Source: Candidatus Omnitrophota bacterium (GTDB lineage Bacteria; Omnitrophota; Gorgyraeia; Duberdicusellales; 4484-171). Taken from it: a stretch of DNA of 6,733 nucleotides. Location of the stretch: assembly GCA_028702365.1 (NCBI GenBank), contig JAQVOZ010000073.1, forward strand, positions 1-6,733. The letters are read 5' to 3'. Below are positions 1 through 5,090 of the stretch, one piece after another; position 1 is the stretch's first letter; each line of letters begins with the position of its first letter. Below the pieces are notes generated by a model that saw only the letters and a list, made by a program, of their open reading frames with translations, was not told the origin of the DNA and made no database searches. A program made the translations under genes and the position numbers.

Positions 1-436
1 CCGGCTGATACTTGGCATCGACCAAAGCAATAATTTCCGGAGAACGTTTAGGGTGTCCGGTTTCATCCAAAACTTCCAATATCAAGCCTCCATTTTGTAT
101 GCGGTATTCATACCAGGTATTATCACTATCATTATCCGGCGTTACTTCATAGATATTTTTTTCACCAAAAAAACAGAATACATTTTTGGTATCGGAAATT
201 GCACCGCTGGCTAGCATAAATTCAGAAGAAGAATTTATTCGTACAGCGCTTTTTGTACGTATGGCCATATCTTCAAAAGCATAATTTATCTGGCTTAGCA
301 TATTATAGCGCTCACGATTAATCATTATTTGCCTGCTAAAAAACACATAGATAGAAAGCGACATGGCAATAATTGATGATATCATTACTATCGCTATAAT
401 AAGCTCTGTAAGCGCCAAAGCTTTTTTCGTTTTCAT
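1..436 (-). CDS. Minor type IV prepilin / pseudopilin, GspJ/PilW-like (3' end cut off by window edge)
   Basis: The first 145 residues are visible; the C-terminus lies beyond the left edge. The start is ATG at 436, giving MKTKKA then LALTE. This is a prepilin peptidase site with Ala at -1, Leu at +1 and the conserved Glu at mature position 5 (residue 11). A hydrophobic helix of about 20 residues follows (LIIAIVMISSIIAM), then an amphipathic stretch with SRQIMINRERYNMLSQ and a beta-rich region (W108-Y-E-Y-R-I, G-G-L-I-L-E-V). The long helix followed by 'D-x-x-x-W-Y-E-Y-R' resembles GspJ/PilW minor pilins, but family assignment is tentative. It would be an inner-membrane subunit inserted at or near the pilus or pseudopilus tip. 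It starts 13 bases after the stop of the GspI/PilV-like gene with no clear Shine-Dalgarno, so it is probably translated by coupling in the same transcript. GspI and GspJ homologues are typically neighbours, which supports the call. Confidence 0.75.
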   Translation of the reverse strand, partial: MKTKKALALTELIIAIVMISSIIAMSLSIYVFFSRQIMINRERYNMLSQINYAFEDMAIRTKSAVRINSSSEFMLASGAISDTKNVFCFFGEKNIYEVTPDNDSDNTWYEYRIQNGGLILEVLDETGHPKRSPEIIALVDAKYQP

Positions 437-449
437 ATTTAATTTTCTA

Positions 450-1289
450 TTATTTTTCTGTCGAAATTATTACCAGATTAGCTTCCTTAAGCCGTATAGT
501 TCCGCTATTAGTATCCTTCATCCATCCTATTTGTATAGTATGATTTCTATCGGCGGAAACGTCCTCAAGAGCAACTATATTGCTTATAAAAGGCTGCATG
601 CTTATGGGGGTGCGGGTTTCGGTTCCCTGAGGATTAATTCCACCATCCAGGAAACAAGCCGTATAAATAGTATCTGAGGACTGGATACCGGTACTATTAT
701 CTATGTGTATGGAAATATTATATATAACCATAACATCTTTCTTTACAGGATAATTGAAATTAAGCGATAAACCGTTTATCGGAACATAAGAGGAGCCGGC
801 CGGAATAGTTGGCCCTGACGAAGAAGAAGGTTCAATTTTTAAAGTTTGGGTATGCATATAAGGGTAAGGCACGATATTAGTCATTCTTACAGTTCTTCTC
901 TGAGCTGCGCCGGAAGGGTTTTCTTCATTATAAGAAGCAGTAACTTGGATAAGCTTATAAGGAATTCTAATATTCAAAGAAGTGTTAGTCTCCCATTCTG
1001 TGCTTATATCTACACGCCAGGCAACAGGAACATCTCCTCCGCCGCCGCCCGTATCAACATCATTAAAAACTTGAGTAAGTTGCGTTAATCCGCCTAAACC
1101 TTCAAATGATTTTGTCAGGTATTCTTCCAATTTCTGCGCAGCTACACTGGTTGCGCGTGATTTATTCTCTGCCTGTTTGAGCATGAATCTTCCGCCCATA
1201 AACACAACTATTATTGTGCTTAAACCAATACCTATGATTACTATAGATATGATAATTTCAAGGAGTGTAAATGAATTTTTTCTTTTCAT
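450..1289 (-). CDS. Minor type IV prepilin, GspI/PilV-like, with extra C-terminal beta domain
   Basis: A 279-residue protein starting with ATG at 1289. The leader MKRKNS is followed by FTLLE (Phe7 at +1, Glu11 at mature +5) and a hydrophobic helix to about residue 31, a class III prepilin signal with Ser rather than Gly at -1. Residues 44-60 (RATSVAAQKLEEYLTKS) match the region after the helix in GspI/PilV minor pilins, where 'A-x-x-K-[LM]-E-E' is usual. A Gly run (81-85), a beta segment with W91 and W99, and 'YKLIQVTASY' (111-120) complete a pilin head of normal size by about residue 142. A Ser/Gly/Pro linker (about 153-168) then leads to about 110 further residues. These include TACFLDGG (210-217), 'TETRT', 'HTIQIGWMKDT' (250-260) and 'EANLVIIS'. 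This tail resembles the C-termini of the two upstream exported proteins. The likely role is a tip-proximal pilus subunit displaying a ligand-binding or docking domain; that role is inferred. Confidence 0.82.
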   Translation of the reverse strand: MKRKNSFTLLEIIISIVIIGIGLSTIIVVFMGGRFMLKQAENKSRATSVAAQKLEEYLTKSFEGLGGLTQLTQVFNDVDTGGGGGDVPVAWRVDISTEWETNTSLNIRIPYKLIQVTASYNEENPSGAAQRRTVRMTNIVPYPYMHTQTLKIEPSSSSGPTIPAGSSYVPINGLSLNFNYPVKKDVMVIYNISIHIDNSTGIQSSDTIYTACFLDGGINPQGTETRTPISMQPFISNIVALEDVSADRNHTIQIGWMKDTNSGTIRLKEANLVIISTEK

Positions 1290-1311
1290 ATGGGATATCT
1301 AACCAATATAC

Positions 1312-1341
1312 CTGTTAGTAACATCCACCGTAGCCCGTCAA
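1312..1341 (-). promoter_or_regulatory. Weak candidate promoter for the minor-pilin unit
   Basis: On the minus strand TTGACG (1341-1336) is followed after 18 bases by TAACAG (1317-1312), only half matching a -10 box. A better -10-like TATATT lies at 1310-1305 but has no matching -35. A promoter is expected here because a terminator sits just upstream and an ATG follows at 1289. The exact element is uncertain. Confidence 0.25.
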
Positions 1342-1353
1342 AGTTTTAAGCTT

Positions 1354-1375
1354 TTCACCAAAGGGTAAGGGTGAA
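1354..1375 (-). repeat. Short inverted repeat in the gap after the terminator
   Basis: TTCACC (1354-1359) and GGTGAA (1370-1375) form a perfect 6-bp stem around a 10-base loop. It lies directly after the intrinsic terminator of the upstream unit and before the minor-pilin genes. No T-run follows on either strand, so it is not a terminator by itself. It may be chance. Confidence 0.3.
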
Positions 1376-1422
1376 TAAAAAATTTAAATGAGCCGCAAGG
1401 CAGATTGGTACCTTGCGGCTCA
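1376..1422 (-). terminator. Intrinsic terminator after the 281-residue exported-protein gene
   Basis: GAGCCGCAAGG (1390-1400) pairs perfectly with CCTTGCGGCTC (1411-1421) around a 10-base loop, and T1389-A1422 adds a twelfth pair. On the minus strand the stem is followed by ATTTAAATTTTTT, giving a T-rich tail. No T-run follows on the plus strand, so it acts for minus-strand transcripts. It begins 19 bases beyond the stop codon at 1441 and separates the two pilin-related transcription units. Confidence 0.88.
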
Positions 1423-1440
1423 AAATAATGTTAATCTTAA

Positions 1441-2286
1441 TTACTCCGTTATTTTTTCACGCGGAATAACTGTAATAATTAAATTGCGCATTTGTTGTCT
1501 GCTTCTAATCTGCATCGAGGTATCATTATACCATTTTATCGCAATGTCTAATGTTGCCGGAAGCATACCATTCGGGAAACTCTCGGGAGTTAGAAGGAAA
1601 CTGCCTGTATGCGTAGGGTCATTTGGCTGATAGCTGGAGCTTACTCCGCCGCCAGGAACAGTCATTACTGTTTCTAAACCTTGCTGCGTGCCGTTTATAA
1701 ACAATGCAGTTTTTATTTCTCCTCCTGGGAATTCCTGGTTGCTTGTTCCGTGCCAGTAATCACAGATGTCCGGCCATATTTTATATGCGTCTCCATCGCA
1801 ATATTCTGCGGTGCTGGCTATTGCACAACGATCATTATCTACGCCACAATGCTTATATGCCTCGATACGCACTGTCCAGGTTATAAGTAAATTAGCGGTT
1901 TTTCTTATGGCCTCCTCCGGCTGATATACCATAGAAAGACCGGGTATATTCTTATATCCCGGATTTCCTCCGGCAGGCGGGGTTTTGGTTGGACTGCCGC
2001 TATATTTACTCTTAAGCCATAAGGGTGCTAAACTAAAACCTTCATTCGACTGGTTGCCTGAAACAGCCCCGGCATTGTATTCTTTTTTCAGATATTCTCC
2101 GCAAGTAGGGTTATCGCTTTGATAACTGAAAAATTTGGGGTAACGCGTTGCATCCAGACAAATGTCCCCCTCGCCTGTAACTTGTTGTATTTGCGGGCCC
2201 TTGCTTGGCGGCATCTTAACTTCTTCAGCGGCGCACATAAATACCGTACATGTGAGAATCAGTATACTTATCAACGTTATACGCAT
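1441..2286 (-). CDS. Exported protein with six cysteines and C-terminal beta domain, function unknown
   Basis: A 281-residue protein starting with ATG at 2286, fixed by the strong ribosome binding site just upstream. Residues 1-20 form a signal peptide (hydrophobic core ITLISILILTCTVFM, cleavage probably after CAA, before EEVK). The Cys at 18 is not in a convincing lipobox, though a lipoprotein cannot be excluded. Mature cysteines are 43, 62, 147, 154, 163 and 175, an even number that would allow three disulfides. From about residue 115 a beta-rich domain begins: LLITWTVRIEA (133-143), a Cys-rich insertion (147-175), TALFINGTQQGLET (193-206), TLDIAIKWYNDT (245-256) and NLIITVIPREK (268-278). 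This tail matches the C-termini of both neighbours. I do not recognise the family. Its place between pilins suggests periplasmic or cell-surface work with the pilus. The unit ends at a terminator after this gene. Confidence 0.8.
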   Translation of the reverse strand: MRITLISILILTCTVFMCAAEEVKMPPSKGPQIQQVTGEGDICLDATRYPKFFSYQSDNPTCGEYLKKEYNAGAVSGNQSNEGFSLAPLWLKSKYSGSPTKTPPAGGNPGYKNIPGLSMVYQPEEAIRKTANLLITWTVRIEAYKHCGVDNDRCAIASTAEYCDGDAYKIWPDICDYWHGTSNQEFPGGEIKTALFINGTQQGLETVMTVPGGGVSSSYQPNDPTHTGSFLLTPESFPNGMLPATLDIAIKWYNDTSMQIRSRQQMRNLIITVIPREKITE

Positions 2287-2290
2287 ATCC

Positions 2291-2301
2291 CACCTCCTCC
2301 T
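2291..2301 (-). promoter_or_regulatory. Extended Shine-Dalgarno of the 281-residue exported-protein gene
   Basis: AGGAGGAGGTG on the minus strand is fully complementary to the anti-SD core and sits 4 bases before the ATG at 2286. It fixes the start. It is much stronger than anything before the other genes here, suggesting this downstream cistron is translated independently and efficiently. Confidence 0.8.
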
Positions 2302-2313
2302 GGCTTCTTAATC

Positions 2314-3666
2314 TTAATCCCTTGTTCTCATAACAATCAATTCGGCTCTATTTATCTTTGCGGATAACCTCAAGTTTTCAAAACCCGGTATTTGAAGGCT
2401 CTGAGGGAGAAAATAATACAGCCTTACAGTATAAGTTTCTCCCTGTGTAACTATCGAGCTATCCAGCGAAGTTGCCGAGAATATAGAAAATGATCCCTGA
2501 AAACTCTTTTGGTGAATAATACTTCTATGTACTTCGTGGCCTCTGCTATCAACAACCTTAACCATAGTAAAGAAATACGTCGGTATACCCGCGGCGTTCA
2601 CTGCGCCGGTAAATTCTGTAGCAGCCGCAACCTGCCAAAAAATGACAAAAGTTTCACGGCTGCGCGCTACAAACGGATAAGATAAACCTGCATCTATTTC
2701 CTCAAAACAATTGGAACAAGCACTGCCGGGAGATGGATTAGTAAGACAATCTGTAGCCTGCTGCTGTAACGCCATACACGTAGATAAATTATAGCCGTCA
2801 CATTCGGGCCACTCAACTCTTTCTACACATTTATCCGTTTCGCAATTGTTCGCAAAACCGGTACCGCAGGTATTTTTATTACAGCAATAAACCTTTTTGG
2901 TGCACTTCTCCCACTCATCTGCATAAGAAGAACAATTAGAAATACAATCTGCGTATCCGGTAGTAGGAATATATTCATAACAGTCGTTTGGCGGCGGAGA
3001 ACTTAAGCCCTGGCAAGCCGTAATTGGCGTAATTGTATAGTAGGTAGAAATCGAACAGCTGGGTATACTTACGCCTGCAGGACAACCAGGAAATTTTGGC
3101 GGAAGACCATCTTCCTCGCAAATCCAGTTACCCTCTTTAGATATGCATTTTCTGCCAAGAGAAGCTAAAGGCTCTGTAGAGGGACAGCCTTTTTGCTGAC
3201 AGTTCGGTATGTTTGAACAAGTCATCGCGCCTGTAGTATCCGGACAATCTTCGCAATTATATAGAATTGTGTTACATTCTTCGACTGTACTGGGGCATTT
3301 GCAATTTGCAACGGCCGAACAAGTGGTGGAAGAAAAAGCAAGGTCCTTGCAGTCATACATATCGCTATCGCGCGGCGTGCAACGGACTGCCCTTTGTGGT
3401 GCAAATTTCAAACAACAATCAGGACATTTTACTTTTAGTGTATTAACGCAATAAAAACAGTTGGTTGCTTCGTCGGTTGCCGCCTGACAACTTATTCCTG
3501 ATTTAATTATTGGGGGGTTATACTCTTTGCTGACACTTTCTATTGCTTCGTCCTTAGGAAGATATTTAAGTAATTTTTTCGGGACTTCAGCAAAAATCGG
3601 GCTGAACGTAAATAATACAAAAGATACCGCGAGCAGACATAAAATTAATAATAATATTTTTTTCAT
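2314..3666 (-). CDS. Exported cysteine-rich protein (36 Cys) with C-terminal beta domain, function unknown
   Basis: A 450-residue protein starting with ATG at 3666. A clear Sec signal peptide (KK, then a long Leu-rich core) ends at SPIFA, giving cleavage after residue 26. Residues 27-59 are Cys-free. Residues 60-320 hold 36 cysteines, about one in seven, with four CxxC pairs (70-73, 81-84, 138-141, 317-320) and two Cys-Cys pairs (84-85, 261-262). There is no CxxCH, so it is not a c-type cytochrome. The count is even, consistent with many disulfides after export. Residues about 325-450 contain no cysteine and form a beta-rich domain: ETFVIFWQVAAATEF (338-352), YFFTMVKVVDSRGHE (364-378), GSFSIFS, YTVRLYYF and AELIVMRTR at the end. 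This tail resembles the C-termini of the next two gene products. The gene begins 4 bases after the prepilin stop, so it is probably translationally coupled to it. I do not recognise the Cys-rich part; a surface or pilus-tip protein is plausible. Confidence 0.82.
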   Translation of the reverse strand: MKKILLLILCLLAVSFVLFTFSPIFAEVPKKLLKYLPKDEAIESVSKEYNPPIIKSGISCQAATDEATNCFYCVNTLKVKCPDCCLKFAPQRAVRCTPRDSDMYDCKDLAFSSTTCSAVANCKCPSTVEECNTILYNCEDCPDTTGAMTCSNIPNCQQKGCPSTEPLASLGRKCISKEGNWICEEDGLPPKFPGCPAGVSIPSCSISTYYTITPITACQGLSSPPPNDCYEYIPTTGYADCISNCSSYADEWEKCTKKVYCCNKNTCGTGFANNCETDKCVERVEWPECDGYNLSTCMALQQQATDCLTNPSPGSACSNCFEEIDAGLSYPFVARSRETFVIFWQVAAATEFTGAVNAAGIPTYFFTMVKVVDSRGHEVHRSIIHQKSFQGSFSIFSATSLDSSIVTQGETYTVRLYYFLPQSLQIPGFENLRLSAKINRAELIVMRTRD

Positions 3667-3670
3667 CTAA

Positions 3671-4081
3671 TTACCACACCGAACATCCCTTGGTAACTTC
3701 GCTATTCGTTCCCGTTATAGTCATCTCTCTTCCATCACATAAATTACCTCCGGCACGCCTGGCTGTAGCCTTAAATCCTTCTGCCGCATCCAGTACTATA
3801 CTATAGGTAAAATTATTGTCATTTATATAGGTACTTAAATTATTATTTAGGGTAGTAATATTACAAGGTGAGCCGCAGGCGAAATATTGGTTGGTGTCAT
3901 TATCTAATTTGTATCTTTTTTCTGCATTGTAGATTGAAACCAGATTGAAATTTGCTGCTTCTGCTTTATTTTTTTCCATCAATTTTTCGTAGGTTGGAAC
4001 TGCAATAGAATAGAGTATAGCAATAAGAGCCAGTACTATAACTATCTCTATAAGTGAAAACGAAGCTTTATTGAAGATAAT
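3671..4081 (-). CDS. Type IV prepilin (major-pilin-like), probable ATT start
   Basis: Reading the frame back past an internal TTG at 3982 reveals a full class III prepilin signal. A short leader (I-F-N-K-A-S) is followed by FSLIE and a hydrophobic helix (IVIVLALIAILYSIAVP). The Glu is at mature position 5 and Ser is at -1. Then come TYEKLMEKNKAEAANFNL and SIYNAEKRYKLD, typical of small type IV pilins, and a compact head ending in GCSVW. With ATT at 4081 as start the protein has 136 residues and the mature form 129, normal for a small pilin. Cys69, 73, 115 and 133 could form two disulfides. No ATG, GTG or TTG lies between the likely transcription start and the signal; ATT at 4081 or ATC at 4078 are the only options. 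The start follows GGAGAAAGGGGGGGGGT, a plausible if unusual ribosome binding region. A sequence error at the G run or start is possible. It is first in an operon with the Cys-rich exported proteins. Confidence 0.8.
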   Translation of the reverse strand: MIFNKASFSLIEIVIVLALIAILYSIAVPTYEKLMEKNKAEAANFNLVSIYNAEKRYKLDNDTNQYFACGSPCNITTLNNNLSTYINDNNFTYSIVLDAAEGFKATARRAGGNLCDGREMTITGTNSEVTKGCSVW

Positions 4082-4082
4082 A

Positions 4083-4091
4083 CCCCCCCCC
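4083..4091 (-). repeat. Homopolymer run of nine G (C9 on plus strand) in the pilin ribosome binding region
   Basis: The run lies immediately before the probable ATT start and after GGAG at the 5' end of the leader. Such runs are prone to slippage in vivo and to sequencing or assembly error. A length change would alter the spacing between GGAG and the start rather than the reading frame, if the start is at 4081. Confidence 0.85.
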
Positions 4092-4106
4092 TTTCTCCGT
4101 GTTTAA

Positions 4107-4135
4107 AATATACCATTTTTAGATAGTAATATCAA
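4107..4135 (-). promoter_or_regulatory. Sigma-70-like promoter of the pilin operon
   Basis: TTGATA (4135-4130) and TATATT (4112-4107) are separated by exactly 17 bases on the minus strand. Transcription would begin near 4100, giving a leader of about 20 bases that contains GGAG and the G run. The site lies in the 124-base gap after the LipM-like gene, where no clear terminator was found. Confidence 0.65.
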
Positions 4136-4205
4136 GCATTTTTCTTGGCTTAAAACATGTAAAACCAGGCCGAAATCAGGCAGAATAATAACCTATTTTT
4201 ATGGT

Positions 4206-5036
4206 TTAACAGCGAATTTTACTGAAATCGTTTATATTGGTTATATTATTATATATTTTGTTTGAATTCCATTCTTTTGTCATATACTTTGTTTCCATAA
4301 GGCAATAAGAAGATTGTCTCTCTTGTGCTGACAACCTTCCAGATTCAAGTTTAACATTGAAAACGCTTTCGAAAGCCATACAAAAGGTATTGGCAATTTC
4401 CGGGGCACTGGTAGAACCTGCCGGCAGAAGCTCTCCAAGAAAGGTAGTTTTTGCGCTTAAATGCTCGGTATTGTTTATGGAACTTTCTATCAATGTAAAA
4501 TCTAGTTTCTGAGGTATGCTTCCATGCTGAAAAATTAAATCTCTCTTTCTTCTCTGAGCATTACCTCCGATTTTTTTACCGTTTATTACGAAATCAAAAT
4601 GTTCGCAGCTACTATAACAAAAATTCTCCCGCCTTTCTAATCCTCTCAAAAAAACATCCTTTGCAAATTCTGCCTTAAGCCCTAATTTTCTGTAAAATTC
4701 CTTGATAAATAAGTTAAGTGTTTCGTATGATTTTTTAACTCCCGGCGGCAAACTCAAATCAGACAATGAACAAGTTATGCTGTAGGTAATTTCCCTGTGA
4801 TGCAAAATAGCAGCGCCACCGGTAATTCTTCGCACAAAAGGAATATTTACCTTTGGTTTTAATACGCCGGATGCATCTTGATTGTAGCCTATGGATATGA
4901 AAGGCTCGCTCCAGCCATAGATTCTAAGTGTAGGTATTTTTGTTTTCCGGTAAGAAGAAAGGATCACCTCATCAACAGCCATATTGTAATAGCCGTTACA
5001 TTCATCGTCTAGAATGAGGCGCCATTTTGCATTCAT
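4206..5036 (-). CDS. lipM: LipM-like octanoyltransferase / lipoate-protein ligase A family protein
   Basis: A 276-residue protein, close to the usual LipM length. The N-terminus (W5-R, Y17-N-M-A-V-D-E, R38-I-Y-G-W) is typical of the LipM/LplA family. RRITGGAAILHH...E..YS (69-86) is the substrate-binding motif, with Ala where LplA has the third Gly. GKKIGGNAQRR (153-163) contains the conserved Lys155, and QHGSI (170-174) follows. Cys140 in NFCYSS aligns by spacing with the catalytic Cys of Bacillus LipM ('CFDAPS'), favouring a cysteine-dependent transferase over an ATP-dependent ligase. It would move octanoyl from acyl carrier protein to the H-protein of glycine cleavage in the cytoplasm; LipA would then insert sulfur. 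It lies 54 bases downstream of gcvPB on the same strand, consistent with that role. No good Shine-Dalgarno precedes the ATG at 5036. A true lipoate-protein ligase is the main alternative. Confidence 0.85.
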   Translation of the reverse strand: MNAKWRLILDDECNGYYNMAVDEVILSSYRKTKIPTLRIYGWSEPFISIGYNQDASGVLKPKVNIPFVRRITGGAAILHHREITYSITCSLSDLSLPPGVKKSYETLNLFIKEFYRKLGLKAEFAKDVFLRGLERRENFCYSSCEHFDFVINGKKIGGNAQRRKRDLIFQHGSIPQKLDFTLIESSINNTEHLSAKTTFLGELLPAGSTSAPEIANTFCMAFESVFNVKLESGRLSAQERQSSYCLMETKYMTKEWNSNKIYNNITNINDFSKIRC

Positions 5037-5047
5037 GTTCGGAAGTT

Positions 5048-5082
5048 AGAAGCTAGAAACAGAAATAAGGTTTTTGGCTTCT
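5048..5082 (-). repeat. Imperfect inverted repeat between gcvPB and the lipM-like gene
   Basis: AGAAGC (5048-5053) pairs with GCTTCT (5077-5082), and AAAC (5057-5060) with GTTT (5070-5073), around a 9-base loop. In the transcript the two stem parts are separated by mismatches. The left arm is also two and a half copies of a degenerate heptad (GAAGTTA, GAAGCTA, GAAACAG at 5042-5062). No T-run follows, so it is more likely an intercistronic hairpin or repeat remnant than a terminator. Confidence 0.4.
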
Positions 5083-5090
5083 GGATTTTG

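Noticed and set aside
1300..1360. Cyclic-di-GMP-type riboswitch in the leader of the minor-pilin unit
   Set aside because: A few pieces (GACGGGCTACGG, AACAGG) looked suggestive for a pilus locus, but the conserved core and pairing arms of GEMM elements are not present.
2224..2286. Lipoprotein signal on the 281-residue protein
   Set aside because: Cysteines in the hydrophobic region are not preceded by a good lipobox, and a normal signal peptidase I site (CAA before EEVK) fits better.
2314..3666. Multiheme cytochrome
   Set aside because: Many cysteines and four CxxC pairs are present, but none is followed by His.
3980..3982. TTG at 3982 as the pilin start
   Set aside because: It would remove the complete prepilin signal (FSLIE and the hydrophobic helix) that is intact just upstream in the same frame.
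4114..4116. ATG upstream of the pilin as its true start
   Set aside because: It is out of frame with nine G and lies between the -35 and -10 boxes, so it would not be transcribed from the predicted promoter.
4092..4205. Possible terminator for the gcv-lipM unit
   Set aside because: CAGGC appears twice as a direct, not inverted, repeat. The only foldable stem (TGGTTT with AAGCCA) has a G-T pair and is followed by A-rich sequence, not a T-run on the minus strand.
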